Positions 16,043-24,829 of a stretch of DNA of 64,000 bases are shown one piece after another; within the stretch, counting starts at the first letter, position 1, and the number at the start of each line of letters is the position of its first letter. The notes under the pieces were generated by a model. It was not told the origin of the DNA and ran no database searches. It saw nothing but the letters and a program-made list of their open reading frames with translations. The DNA is from JADYZU01 sp964540965 (GTDB lineage Bacteria > Pseudomonadota > Alphaproteobacteria > Rhodobacterales > Rhodobacteraceae), in contig CAZIOT010000018.1 of assembly GCA_964540965.1 (NCBI GenBank), positions 13,733-77,732 on the forward strand, read 5' to 3'. The position numbers were made by a program, and so were the translations under genes.

Positions 16043-17118
16043 TCGGCGCCGTAAAGGTTCTTGTCGTGCTTTTCCACGATCTTGGCAAAGCGCCGCATGA
16101 AGCGTTCGTCGGCCTTGGCCTTGGCTTCCAGCACCTCGCGGGCAAAGACCATGTGGTCCTCGTGCGCTTCCAGCATGTCGGCCATCTTGGCATTGGTCGC
16201 GGCGCCGATGGCGGCCATCGCGGTCTGCGCCTCCTGATCGGTCTTGACCCCGATCTCGTTGATGCGGTGCGCGACGTCCTGCTGCTGCGCGGTCTTCAGC
16301 GACTTGGACAGCGCATCATACAGCACAACCCGCTGCCGCGTGTCGGTCTGCAGCTTGTTGATCAGCACCATCTGCGTCGCCGCCTGGTTCTGCAGGCTGT
16401 CGATCCAGGTCTTGCCCTTTTCGATATAACGTTCCAGCGTCTGCGACTTGGCCAGCTTGACCTGTTCATCCTGCTTCAGCGCGTTGAAGCGGGTGTTCAG
16501 TTCCGCCAGATCGGTTTCCAGCTTGGTCCGCGCCGCGGCGTCCTGCTCCACGCTGATCTTGTTCTCAAGCTCGATCACCTTGGGGTCCATCCCCAGGATC
16601 TCGGCCCTGACCGCCTCAAGGTCGCCGACCGTCTGTTCGCGTTCGACAAGCGTTGTCGACAGGTTGCCCTCGACCTTGACCTTCTGTTCCTCGAGCATCT
16701 TCAGCTGCCCGTCGAGCAGCCGGACGATGATGTCGGATTTCGAGATCAGATCCTGCAGCTTGTCGTCGATCGAGGCGGTGCGCATCCGTTCCTGCCGCAT
16801 CGAATCGGCCTTGGCCTGCGAAAAGATGCCGACCACGCTTTCCCAGCCGGTCTTGTTGCGCATCTCGTCGAAATCCTTGGAGAACGCCGCGGTCACATCG
16901 TCCAGCCCCATGATGAGTTCGGCGATGTTGGCATTCATCAGCTCGGTATGCTGATGCACCTCGGCCAGCGAGGCGTTCTCGATGTCGATGGTCGCATCGG
17001 TGCCGGCGGCCATCTTCTGCCGCGCCGTCTCGATCCGCGCGGTCAGATCGCTGATCTTCGCCTGCGCGGCGGCAACCTGATCCTGGCTCTCGCGGATCTG
17101 GGCATCGAAATCGGCCAT
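16039..17118 (-). CDS. TelA-like coiled-coil protein
   Basis: 359-residue soluble protein, almost wholly helical with heptad-like repeats (residues 1-45 and 120-320), no signal peptide and no membrane helix. The overall plan, with LMNANIAELIMGLDDVTAAF near 60 and QMVLINKLQTDTRQRVVLYDALS near 250, recalls the TelA (toxic anion resistance) family. The match is by eye and tentative. PspA-type or other scaffold proteins are alternatives. It is the first gene of the operon, with AGGAGAGGA before the ATG. Confidence 0.65.
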   Translation of the reverse strand: MADFDAQIRESQDQVAAAQAKISDLTARIETARQKMAAGTDATIDIENASLAEVHQHTELMNANIAELIMGLDDVTAAFSKDFDEMRNKTGWESVVGIFSQAKADSMRQERMRTASIDDKLQDLISKSDIIVRLLDGQLKMLEEQKVKVEGNLSTTLVEREQTVGDLEAVRAEILGMDPKVIELENKISVEQDAAARTKLETDLAELNTRFNALKQDEQVKLAKSQTLERYIEKGKTWIDSLQNQAATQMVLINKLQTDTRQRVVLYDALSKSLKTAQQQDVAHRINEIGVKTDQEAQTAMAAIGAATNAKMADMLEAHEDHMVFAREVLEAKAKADERFMRRFAKIVEKHDKNLYGAE

Positions 17119-17234
17119 CGTCCTCTCCTCTCGTGCAATAGACTGGTTGATAATTGGGGGATGATGCCCGACCTTGCAAAGGGGGAGAAGCCGGATTCGC
17201 GTGGGTTTTTCCGACCTGATGCAGGGAATGGCCG
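17119..17234. promoter_or_regulatory. Divergent promoter region, coiled-coil operon and cupin gene
   Basis: The 116-bp gap between two divergent genes must hold the main promoter of the AAA+ operon (minus) and that of the cupin gene (plus). On the minus strand TTGCAA (near 17179) followed by AATTAT-type sequence is the best candidate, with weak spacing. No clear operator was seen. Confidence 0.35.
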
Positions 17235-17576
17235 ATGACGGGACTTTTCCTTTCGATCACGCCGCGGGGCGAGGGCGAGGCGGGCGCCCCGCCGCCCGAC
17301 CGGCTGATCGCAGGCGCGCCCCGCTTTACCACCTGGACGATCGAGGAGCGTGACGGCCTTTACTGCGGCGTCTGGCGGTCGACGCCGGGGAAATGGCGCA
17401 TCGCCTATACCGAATGGGAATATTGCCGAATCCTGTCGGGCCTTTCGGTCATCACCGAGGACGGCGGCGCCGCCCGCATCGTCCGCGCCGGCGACAGCTT
17501 TGTCCTGCGGCCGGGTTTCGCCGGGACGTGGGAGGTGGTCGAAACCACGGTCAAGGATTTCGTGGTGCGCGAGTAG
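17235..17576 (+). CDS. Small cupin-domain protein (DUF861/EutQ-like)
   Basis: 113-residue single-domain cupin. The barrel motifs are YTEWEYCRILSGLSVITEDGG and VRAGDSFVLRPGFAGTWEVVETTVKDF, as in the DUF861 (EutQ-like) group. The usual metal-binding histidines are not present, which is common in this subgroup. Substrate unknown. Its TAG stop lies inside the dispersed palindrome at 17573-17595, so the repeat supplies the stop codon. Confidence 0.8.
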   Translation: MTGLFLSITPRGEGEAGAPPPDRLIAGAPRFTTWTIEERDGLYCGVWRSTPGKWRIAYTEWEYCRILSGLSVITEDGGAARIVRAGDSFVLRPGFAGTWEVVETTVKDFVVRE

Positions 17577-17595
17577 GGTGGGCAATCGCCCACCG
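17573..17595. repeat. Palindromic repeat, copy 2 (overlaps cupin stop codon)
   Basis: Exact second copy of the hairpin GTAGGGTGGGC-AAT-CGCCCACCG found at 8752-8774. The TAG at 17574-17576 ends the cupin reading frame. The element then lies between convergent genes (cupin and the ABC ATPase), the same setting as copy 1, which supports a role as a two-way transcription end. Confidence 0.65.
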
Positions 17596-17623
17596 CGGCG
17601 CAACGGTCGGCATTCCTGCGGGT

Positions 17624-18424
17624 CTAGGCCGCCAGCCGCGGCAGGCAGACCGGCTTGCCGCTTTCGGGATCGGCGATCACCTGCGCCTCAAGGTCAAAGA
17701 CCCGGCGCAGGTTGTCCGAGGTCATCACCTCGCCCGGCGCGCCCTCGGCCACGATCCGGCCGTCGCGCATCATCACCAGATGGTCGGCAAAGGCGGCGGC
17801 GATGTTCAGTTCGTGCAGCACCACGACCAGCGTCTTGCCCTGCGCGGCGATGCGGGCAAGGCAGGACATCACGTCGATCTGCACCTTGAGGTCAAGGAAG
17901 GTGGTCGGTTCGTCCAGCAGGATCAGGTCGGTTTCCTGCGCCAGCGTCATCGCGATCCAGGCCCGCTGCCGCTGCCCGCCCGACAGGCTGGCAACGGGGC
18001 GTTCGGCCAACGGGCCAAGCGCGGTCAGATCCAGCGCCGCATCCACCGCGCGGCGGTCGTCGGGCGACCATTGCCGCAAGAACGACTGGTGCGGATAGCG
18101 CCCCTGCCCGACCAGTTCGCGCACCGTCAGCCCGTCGGGCGCCACCGGCCCCTGCGGCAGCAGGGCCAGCCGCCGCGCCACCTCGCGCGTGGGCCAGCTG
18201 CGGATCGGCCTGCCGTCCAGATGCACCTCGCCCGCGTCAGGCGGCAAGAGCCGCGCCAGCGTCTTCAACAGGGTCGACTTGCCGCAGCCGTTCGGCCCGA
18301 CCAGCACTGTCATCGCCCCCGAAGGCACCGCGAAATCGACGCCCTTGAGCACCGGCGCCTCGCCATAGCCGACCGTCAGGCTACGTCCCGCAAGGCGCGG
18401 CTCTGTCATGCCCCGGTCAAACAT
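17624..18424 (-). CDS. Iron-siderophore ABC transporter, ATP-binding protein (FecE/FepC type)
   Basis: 266-residue ABC ATPase that would power the two FecCD-type permeases encoded upstream. Walker A is GPNGCGKST, the signature is SLSGGQRQRAW, Walker B is LILLDEPTTFLD, and the H-loop is VVVLHELN. PQGPVAPDGLTVRELVGQGRYPHQS is typical of the siderophore/B12 group. Start 18424 has GGGAG six bases before; 18409 is an alternative. It follows the second permease by 57 bp. It is the last gene of the binding-protein array operon. Confidence 0.9.
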   Translation of the reverse strand: MFDRGMTEPRLAGRSLTVGYGEAPVLKGVDFAVPSGAMTVLVGPNGCGKSTLLKTLARLLPPDAGEVHLDGRPIRSWPTREVARRLALLPQGPVAPDGLTVRELVGQGRYPHQSFLRQWSPDDRRAVDAALDLTALGPLAERPVASLSGGQRQRAWIAMTLAQETDLILLDEPTTFLDLKVQIDVMSCLARIAAQGKTLVVVLHELNIAAAFADHLVMMRDGRIVAEGAPGEVMTSDNLRRVFDLEAQVIADPESGKPVCLPRLAA

Positions 18425-18481
18425 CTGCCACTCCCGCATCGGCTGCGGCGAATGGATGACAGAATTCATCGGGAATCGCAA

Positions 18482-19498
18482 TCACCCTTGCCGCGGCCGC
18501 CGCCACATCAGCCACAGCAGCACCGGCGCCCCCGCGGCCGCGGTGAACAGCCCCGCCGGCAGTTGCATCGGCGCGAACAGCAGCCGCCCGGCCAGATCGG
18601 CCAGCGTCAGGATCAGCGCGCCGACCAGCGCCGCGGTGAACAGCGCCGCCCCACCGCGCCCGATCAGATAGCGCGCCACCGGCCCGGCCAGCAGCGAGAC
18701 AAAGGGCACCGGCCCGGCCACCGATGTCGCCATCGCCGCCAGCACCACGCCGATGAAGATCGCCCAGCCCTTGACCGGCGTCACCGCGATGCCCAGCCCG
18801 CGGCCGGTATCCTCGCCCATCGCCAGCGCGTCGAGCGGCCGCGACAGCGCCAGCGCAGCGATCAGAGCGATCAGCACGGCCACGCCGCCGCGCGCCGCCT
18901 CGTCCCAGCCGCTGGCGTTCAGCGATCCGGTCAGCCAGGCCGCCGCCTCGGCCGCGTCGAAGATGTCCGAGCGGATCAGAAGCAGGTCCGACACCGCATA
19001 AAGGGTAAGTCCGACGCCGATCCCGACCAGCACCAGACGTTCCGGCGGCAGGCCGCGCCGCCACGACAGCGCGCCGACGACAATCGCCGTCGCCAGCCCG
19101 CCGGCAATCGCCCCGGCGGTGACCCCGATGCCGCCCGAATCGAGCAGCACGATCACCGCCACCGCCCCCAGCGCCGCCCCGGCATTGAAGCCCACCACAT
19201 CGGGCGAGGCGAGCGCATTGCGGGCGATGGACTGGAACAGCGCCCCGGCCACGCCGAAGGCCGCCCCGGCGGCCAGCCCGGTCAGCAGCCGCGGGATGCG
19301 CAGCGACCAGAGGACGAAATTCTCCATCCGTTCGCCGCCGCCGGTCAGCGTGGCAAGGATGCGGTCCGGCGTCAGCGGGTAATCGCCCCAGACCACACCG
19401 GCGACCGCCGCCAGAAACGCCAGCAGCGCCAGAACCAGCGCCACGCGCAGGGTGCGCGGGCGCAGGGCGATGGCAAGGGGACCAAGGGCCAGGTTCAT
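18482..19498 (-). CDS. Iron-siderophore ABC transporter permease (FecD type)
   Basis: 338-residue inner-membrane permease of the FecCD/BtuC family with about nine to ten membrane helices. Family motifs are RIPRLLTGLAAGAAFGVAGALFQSIARNALASPDVVGF near 80-115 and GPVPFVSLLAGPVARYLIG near 240. Its ATG overlaps the TGA of the preceding permease (ATGA), so the two halves are made together and probably form a heterodimer. Confidence 0.92.
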   Translation of the reverse strand: MNLALGPLAIALRPRTLRVALVLALLAFLAAVAGVVWGDYPLTPDRILATLTGGGERMENFVLWSLRIPRLLTGLAAGAAFGVAGALFQSIARNALASPDVVGFNAGAALGAVAVIVLLDSGGIGVTAGAIAGGLATAIVVGALSWRRGLPPERLVLVGIGVGLTLYAVSDLLLIRSDIFDAAEAAAWLTGSLNASGWDEAARGGVAVLIALIAALALSRPLDALAMGEDTGRGLGIAVTPVKGWAIFIGVVLAAMATSVAGPVPFVSLLAGPVARYLIGRGGAALFTAALVGALILTLADLAGRLLFAPMQLPAGLFTAAAGAPVLLWLMWRRPRQG

Positions 19499-20526
19499 TT
19501 GCGCGTCGCCCGTCGCGCGATATGGACGAAGAACGGCCCGCCGATCAGCGCCACCATGATCCCGGCCTGAATCTCGCCCGGCGGCAGGATCATCCGGCCG
19601 GCGATGTCGGACAGAAGCAGCACCACCGGCCCGGCCAGCGCCGCCGCCGGCAGTTGCCAGCGGATGTCGGCTCCGACGGCAAAGCGCGCCAGATGCGGCA
19701 CCACAAGGCCGATGAAGGTGATCGGCCCGGCCGCCGCCACCGCGCCACCGCACAGGCCCGCAATGGCGACCAGCGCCAGAATGCGCACCGGCATCACCCG
19801 CACCCCCAGCCCGGCGGCGGTCTCGTCCCCCAGGGACAGCGCCGTCAGCCCGGCGGAACAGGCGATGGCGGCGATGGCTCCGCCGGCGATCATCGGCAGC
19901 ACGCCCAGAAGCCGGGCATCATCGCTGGCCGCGAGGGATCCGACCGCCCAGAAACGATAGACCTGCAACGTCTCTTGCGAGGTCAGCAGGATGCCCGAGG
20001 TGAAGGTGCCCAGAAGCGCGGTCAGCGCGAATCCCGCCAGCACCAGCCGCACCGGCGAGGCCTGCCCGCTGCCGCGCATCCCGATCAGCAGCACCAGCGC
20101 GGTGACGATGGCCGCGCCGGTCAGCGCGAACCAGATCAGATCGCCCATCGCCGTGACATGCAGGATGCGGATCGCCAGCACCACCGCCAGCGCCGCGCCG
20201 GCATTCACCCCCATCAGCCCCGGATCGGCCAGCGGGTTGCGCGTCAGCCCCTGCATGATGACGCCCGCCACCGCCATCGCCGCCCCGACCGCCAGCCCCA
20301 GCATGGTCCGCGGCCCGCGCAGGTCGCGCACCACCAGATGGTCGGTGTTCTGCGGATCAAAGTTCAGGAAGGCGCGGATCACCTCGGCCGGGGGCACCTG
20401 CCGCGACCCCAGCGCGTATGAGGCAAGGACGGTGACGGCCAGCAGCACCGCCAGCACGACCAGCCACGCCCCGCGCCGCGTCAGCGCCGCTGCGCGTCCC
20501 TGTGGCGCGGGGCCGGCCATCGTCAT
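19495..20526 (-). CDS. Iron-siderophore ABC transporter permease (FecC type)
   Basis: 343-residue FecCD/BtuC-family permease with DLRGPRTMLGLAVGAAMAVAGVIMQGLTRNPLADPGLMGVNAGA near 70-112, the coupling region ETAAGLGV and GPITFIGLVVPHLARF. It overlaps the stop of the last binding-protein gene as ATGA, placing the seven binding proteins and the transporter in one transcript. It is the partner of the next permease. Confidence 0.92.
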   Translation of the reverse strand: MTMAGPAPQGRAAALTRRGAWLVVLAVLLAVTVLASYALGSRQVPPAEVIRAFLNFDPQNTDHLVVRDLRGPRTMLGLAVGAAMAVAGVIMQGLTRNPLADPGLMGVNAGAALAVVLAIRILHVTAMGDLIWFALTGAAIVTALVLLIGMRGSGQASPVRLVLAGFALTALLGTFTSGILLTSQETLQVYRFWAVGSLAASDDARLLGVLPMIAGGAIAAIACSAGLTALSLGDETAAGLGVRVMPVRILALVAIAGLCGGAVAAAGPITFIGLVVPHLARFAVGADIRWQLPAAALAGPVVLLLSDIAGRMILPPGEIQAGIMVALIGGPFFVHIARRATRK

Positions 20527-21497
20527 TCCGGCAGCACCACCGGCGTCGCCGGATCGCCGTCGACCGCGGCGGCCATCATCGGCGGCAGCACCTGCGTCAG
20601 CCAGTCGATGGCCAGCGGCGTCTGGAACGACAGCGCCGCGGCCAGATCGCCGCCGCCCAGGTTGATCGCCCGGCCCTCGGTCGCAAGGCCCAGCGCGCCA
20701 TAGGTCGGCACCTGCGACAACGGCCCGCCGGTCGACGGCTCGTCGGGGAAGATGAACAGGTCAAGGTCGATATGGGCAAACTGTTCGGCCGAGAAATCGG
20801 CGTTGCCGCGCTCGACCGCCAGTTCGTCGTATTCCGCCGGGATCACGATGCCGAAGTCCTGAAGGAACCTTTGCGCGGTATCGGCGGAATTGTAGGTCAT
20901 GACCACGCCGTCATAGTAATAGCCGGTCGATCCCGTCTTGCCTTCCAGCATCGGATATTCGGCGCGGGCGGCGGCAATCCGCCCTTCCAGATCGGCGACG
21001 ATCTCCTCGGCGCGGGCGCCGGTGCCGGTCGCCTGCCCGATCAGGCGCAATTCGGCCTGCCAGGGCGCGCCCCATTGCGGAAAGCCGGGCGGCGCGGTGA
21101 TGACCGGGGCGATCTGCGACAGCAGATCGTATTCCTCTTGCGTGAGGTCGCCGTAATAGCTGGCGACGATCAGGTCGGGATCCTGCGCCGCCACCCATTC
21201 GACATTGATCTCGAATCCCATCAGCACTTCGGGTTCGGCCCCCAGCGCGGCGCGCTCGTCCTCGGCCCAGGGCCAGGTGGCATAGGGCTTTTCACCCCAC
21301 CATTCGTGGACACCGACCGGCGCGATGCCCAGCGCGTAAAGGAAGTCCTGTTCGTGGACGCCGACGCTGACGATGCGTTCGGGCCGCGCCTCGATGGTGG
21401 TGCTGCCGAACTCATGGTCCAGCGTCACCGGGAAATCCTGCGCCAGCGCCGGGGCGGCGGACATCAGCAGGGCAGCGGTCAGGGACAGACGGGTCAT
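20523..21497 (-). CDS. Siderophore-type periplasmic binding protein, array copy 1 (group A)
   Basis: 324-residue PF01497-type binding protein. The Sec signal peptide is MTRLSLTAALLMSAAPALAQ. The mature start DFPVTLDHEFGSTTIEARPERIVSVGVHEQDFLYALGIAPVGV is the usual N-lobe opening, then HEWWGEKPYATWPWAEDE, shared with copies 2 and 3. It ends with MMAAAVDGDPATPVVLPE. It would deliver a ferric siderophore or related chelate to the FecCD pair, whose first gene overlaps its stop. Ligand unknown. It is the last of seven tandem paralogues. Confidence 0.88.
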   Translation of the reverse strand: MTRLSLTAALLMSAAPALAQDFPVTLDHEFGSTTIEARPERIVSVGVHEQDFLYALGIAPVGVHEWWGEKPYATWPWAEDERAALGAEPEVLMGFEINVEWVAAQDPDLIVASYYGDLTQEEYDLLSQIAPVITAPPGFPQWGAPWQAELRLIGQATGTGARAEEIVADLEGRIAAARAEYPMLEGKTGSTGYYYDGVVMTYNSADTAQRFLQDFGIVIPAEYDELAVERGNADFSAEQFAHIDLDLFIFPDEPSTGGPLSQVPTYGALGLATEGRAINLGGGDLAAALSFQTPLAIDWLTQVLPPMMAAAVDGDPATPVVLPE

Positions 21498-21515
21498 GGC
21501 AATGCTCGCTTTCGG

Positions 21516-22490
21516 TCAGAGGTCGGGAAGGGTGACGGGCGTGGCCGGATCGCCGTCCGCGGCCTGCGCCAGCATCGGCGGCAGCACCTCGAGCAGCCAG
21601 CCCAGCGCCAGCGGCGTCTGGAAGGCGAAGGCGGCCGACAGGTCGCCGCCGCCCAGGTTCACCGCCCGCCCCTCGGCCGCCAACCGCAGCGCGCCATAGG
21701 TCGGCACCTGCGACAGCGGGCCGTCGGCGACCGGCTCCTCGGGGAACATCACCACGTCAAGGTCGATGGGCGACAGATCCTCGACCGACAGGGTGATGGT
21801 CCCGCTTTCATCGGCCATGGCATCGAAATCGGGCGGCACCACCAGCCCAAGCTGGGCAAGAAAGCGATGCGACACGTCGCCGGTGTGATAGGTCAGCGGC
21901 TGGCCGTCAAAGAAATAGACCACCGCGGCCGAGGCGCCGGCCAGTTGCGGATATTCTGCCCGGACGGCGGCGAACTGCGCCTCGATCCCGGTGACGATCT
22001 CTTCGGCGCGGGCGGCGGTGCCGGTGGCCCGCCCGATCAGGCGCATTTCCTCTTGCCATGGCTGGCCCCAGGCGTCGTAGCCCGGCGGCGCGGTGATGAC
22101 CGGGGCAATGGCCGAGAGCATGGCATATTCATCGGCGGTGAGGTCAGAGTAATAGGTCGCGACGATCAGGTCGGGTTCCTGCGCCGCCACCCATTCGATG
22201 TTGATTTCCCAGCCGGTCAACACCTCGGGCGTGGCGCCCAAAGCGGCGCGTTCGTCCTCGGCCCAGGGCCAGGTGGCATGGGGCTGTTCGCCCCACCATT
22301 CATGGACACCGACCGGGGCGATGCCCAGGGCGTATAGCATGTCCTGTTCGTGCATCCCGATCGACACCACCCGTTCGGGGCGGGCGGCAATCGTCGTCTC
22401 GCCCATTTCATGGACAAGGGTGACGGGGAAATCCTGCGCCAGTGCCGGCGTGGCAAGCACAAGGGCCAGAAGGGACAGGCGCAGCATCAT
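21516..22490 (-). CDS. Siderophore-type periplasmic binding protein, array copy 2 (group A)
   Basis: 324-residue paralogue with signal peptide MMLRLSLLALVLATPALAQ and the group A block HEWWGEQPHATWPWAEDERAALG. It is clearly closest to copy 1: both have SQVPTYGAL, GRAINLGGGD or GRAVNLGGGD, and a DGDPATPV end. The ATG overlaps the stop of copy 3 (ATGA). The changed residues in the middle lobe (YFFDGQPLTYHTGD against YYYDGVVMTYNSAD) suggest a different ligand preference, which is inference. Confidence 0.88.
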   Translation of the reverse strand: MMLRLSLLALVLATPALAQDFPVTLVHEMGETTIAARPERVVSIGMHEQDMLYALGIAPVGVHEWWGEQPHATWPWAEDERAALGATPEVLTGWEINIEWVAAQEPDLIVATYYSDLTADEYAMLSAIAPVITAPPGYDAWGQPWQEEMRLIGRATGTAARAEEIVTGIEAQFAAVRAEYPQLAGASAAVVYFFDGQPLTYHTGDVSHRFLAQLGLVVPPDFDAMADESGTITLSVEDLSPIDLDVVMFPEEPVADGPLSQVPTYGALRLAAEGRAVNLGGGDLSAAFAFQTPLALGWLLEVLPPMLAQAADGDPATPVTLPDL

Positions 22491-23458
22491 TCGGCCTCGA
22501 CAACGGTTGCGGGATCGCCGTCAAGGGCGGCTTCGACCATCGGCGCCACCCGTTCGAGCACATAGGGAATCGACAGCGGCGTCTGGAACCACAGCGCCGC
22601 CGGCAGGGTGCCGGTCTCGCCCGACAGGAACACCGAGCGGCCCTCGCGGCCCATGCGGCTGCTGTCATAGACGCTCAGCGCGCCGATCTCGTCCGCCTTG
22701 CCGTTCGGCCAGATCACCACGTCCAGATCCATCTGCGCGATGTTTTCCGGCGAGAGGTAAATCCACCCGTCCGGCCCGGCGAGCGCGTTCAGCTCTTCGG
22801 GAAAGGTCAGGCCCAGGCTTTCGACAAACCGGGTCGGCGCATGTTCGCGCGCCCAAAGGGTGAACTGCCCGTCGCGGTAATCGGCGGCAGTGCCGGTATG
22901 GCCGGCAAAGCCGGGGTTGGCGGCCCGCAGCGCCTCGGTCGCGGCGTCGATGGCGGCAATGCTGTCATCGGCGGCGGCGGTCGATCCGGTCGTCGCCAGC
23001 GCGATCTGGCGGAACTGCTCTTGCCAGGGCGCGCCGTATTCGGGGAATTCGGCGCCGCGCAGCACCACCGGGGCGATTTCCGTCAGCAGGGCATAGGTTT
23101 CGGCGTTGACCTCGGAATAGACGGCGACGATCAGGTCGGGTTCAAGGCTGGCCACCCATTCGACATTCAGGTCGCCCGCGCCGTGGACGGCGGGTTCGGC
23201 GCCCAGCGCCAGCCGCTCGTCCTCGGCCCAGGGCCAGGTGGCATAGGGCTGCTCGCCCCACCATTCGCGCACGCCGACCGGGGCCACGCCCAAAGCGTAA
23301 AGAAAGTCCTGATCGTTCAGGCCGATAGACACGACCCGTTCCGGCTGCGCCGGCACCGTGGTTTCGCCGAAGGCATGGGAAAGCGTCACCGGAAAACCTT
23401 CGGCCAGCGCGGCCGTGCCGGACAGGGCGGCAACAAGGGCAAGGGGGACGAGGCGCAT
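22487..23458 (-). CDS. Siderophore-type periplasmic binding protein, array copy 3 (group A)
   Basis: 323-residue paralogue with signal peptide MRLVPLALVAALSGTAALAEG and the group A block REWWGEQPYATWPWAEDERLALG. It is the most divergent of group A: the middle reads PAVHGAGDLNVEWVASLEPDLIVAVYSEVN and DSSRMGREGRSVFLSGETG. The C-terminus keeps ALDGDPATVV. ATG 23458 is preferred over an in-frame TTG at 23473, because the signal peptide then has normal length. It is separated from the array part upstream by a 200-bp gap and the truncated copy. Confidence 0.86.
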   Translation of the reverse strand: MRLVPLALVAALSGTAALAEGFPVTLSHAFGETTVPAQPERVVSIGLNDQDFLYALGVAPVGVREWWGEQPYATWPWAEDERLALGAEPAVHGAGDLNVEWVASLEPDLIVAVYSEVNAETYALLTEIAPVVLRGAEFPEYGAPWQEQFRQIALATTGSTAAADDSIAAIDAATEALRAANPGFAGHTGTAADYRDGQFTLWAREHAPTRFVESLGLTFPEELNALAGPDGWIYLSPENIAQMDLDVVIWPNGKADEIGALSVYDSSRMGREGRSVFLSGETGTLPAALWFQTPLSIPYVLERVAPMVEAALDGDPATVVEAE

Positions 23459-23660
23459 GGGAATATCTCTCAAGTCAGCAGGCTGGGCCGGCCGCGCCCG
23501 GGGGCGCGCCGGCGTTGTTGGGTCGCCCGCGGGCTGCCTTGATCGGGGGGCGGACCGTCGCAGACCGGGGTCGGCAACGGGCCGGAGGAAAGCGGGCCAC
23601 GGCCGGCCGCATCGTCACGGCATCGACCGGCAGGTGCGGCATCAGGGGCAGCGGCTCGGA

Positions 23661-23819
23661 TCATTGCGCCGGTCCCGGCCCGTTCTCGACCGCGCCCCGC
23701 ACCGCCGGATCGCCGTCCATCGCCAGCGCGATTTCCGGCAGCAGGCGGTCGAGCGTTCGGGGCACCGACAACAGGCTGGCGTTGCCAGAGGCCGAGGACA
23801 GGGCAAGGCGAAGGGTCAT
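23661..23819 (-). pseudogene. Truncated eighth binding-protein copy
   Basis: A 52-codon open frame that joins a signal-peptide start (MTLRLALSSA) directly to the C-terminal end of a group B binding protein (NASLLSVPRTLDRLLPEIALAMDGDPA). The same C-terminal block in intact copies reads HASLLS-PYALDHLLPQIDLAMDGDPA. About 270 internal codons are missing, so the product cannot bind ligand. This is the scar of an internal deletion in an eighth paralogue, lying exactly in the array between copies 4 and 3. Confidence 0.8.
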
Positions 23820-23845
23820 GTCAGGTCTTTGCCGAGGGGCATGCG

Positions 23846-24829
23846 TCAGGGGGCAAGTCCGACCGCCGCCGATTCCGGCACCGGCGTCGCCGGGTCGCCG
23901 TCCATCGCCAGATCGATCTGCGGCAGAAGATGGTCAAGCGCATAGGGCAGGGACAGCAGGCTGGCGTGGCTGAAAGCCGAGGTCAGCAGCGCATCGGCAT
24001 AGACCTCGCGCCCTTCAAGATGCGCCCGCAATTGCGACCGCAGCGACAGGTCAAGGATATTGTCCGGCGTGGCGGTATCGGTGACCCAGACCAGCAGATC
24101 GGCATCGAGCGGCGACAGATCCTCGGCCGAGATGTCGGCATAGAATTCCCCCACGGGCGAGGCGTCGACGATCGCCTGCGGCGTGACAAAACCCAGATCG
24201 GCCAAGAGGGTGACGCGGATGTCGGTGCCCGAATAGGCGCCCGGACGCTGCGGTTCCCAGGAATAGGCGACGACGGCGCTGGCGCCCTGCCAGTCGGGAT
24301 GCGCGGCCGCAGCCTCGGCCAGACGGGCGCGGATGGCATCGACCTGCGCCTGCGCCTCGGCGGACTTGCCGGTGATGCGGCCCGTGGTCAGCGCGATCAC
24401 GTCCCAGGGGGTGCCGAAGTCGTCATATTGCGCCTCGGCGGCCACCACCGGCGCGATTTCCGACAAAAGCGCATATTCTTCCTCGGTGATGCCCGACCAG
24501 ACAGCCTCGATCACGTCGGGCTCCAGCGCGGCGATGGCCTCGATGTTGAGATCGCCCTGGATGACGAAGGGATCGGCATCGCCCAGCGCCTCTTGCGCCC
24601 AGGGCCAGACGCCATGGGGATAGTCGCCGTACCAGTAGGTCAGGCCGACCGGCACCACGCCCAAGGCCAGCAGGTTGTCGTGGTTCTGGTAGGACAGCGA
24701 CACCACCCGCTCGGGGGCCTGTTCCAGCACCGTGGTGCCGTAGCGGTGTTCGAAGGTCTGGGGAAAGTCCTGCGCCGCAAGTGCGGTCGTGGACAGAAGC
24801 AGGGCGGCGGTGGCAAGCGTCAGGCGCAT
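23846..24829 (-). CDS. Siderophore-type periplasmic binding protein, array copy 4 (group B)
   Basis: 327-residue paralogue with signal peptide MRLTLATAALLLSTTALAAQ and the group B block YWYGDYPHGVWPWAQEALG. ERVVSLSYQNHDNLLALGVVPVG is the N-lobe motif; SAFSHASLLSLPYALDHLLPQIDLAMDGDPATPV is the C-lobe end. Its first 34 residues are identical to copy 5, except that the shared coding DNA differs by one silent base. It follows copy 5 by 23 bp and precedes the truncated copy by 26 bp. Confidence 0.88.
   Translation of the reverse strand: MRLTLATAALLLSTTALAAQDFPQTFEHRYGTTVLEQAPERVVSLSYQNHDNLLALGVVPVGLTYWYGDYPHGVWPWAQEALGDADPFVIQGDLNIEAIAALEPDVIEAVWSGITEEEYALLSEIAPVVAAEAQYDDFGTPWDVIALTTGRITGKSAEAQAQVDAIRARLAEAAAAHPDWQGASAVVAYSWEPQRPGAYSGTDIRVTLLADLGFVTPQAIVDASPVGEFYADISAEDLSPLDADLLVWVTDTATPDNILDLSLRSQLRAHLEGREVYADALLTSAFSHASLLSLPYALDHLLPQIDLAMDGDPATPVPESAAVGLAP

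Noticed and set aside
15286..17238. 650-codon plus-strand frame
   Set aside because: Covers three minus-strand genes; no ribosome site and no motif.
17393..19570. 725-codon plus-strand frame
   Set aside because: Arg/Gln/His-rich antisense of the ABC ATPase and FecD permease.
23470..23664. 64-codon minus-strand frame between the truncated copy and copy 3
   Set aside because: Pro/Arg-rich with no similarity to the paralogues; more likely decayed spacer than a gene.
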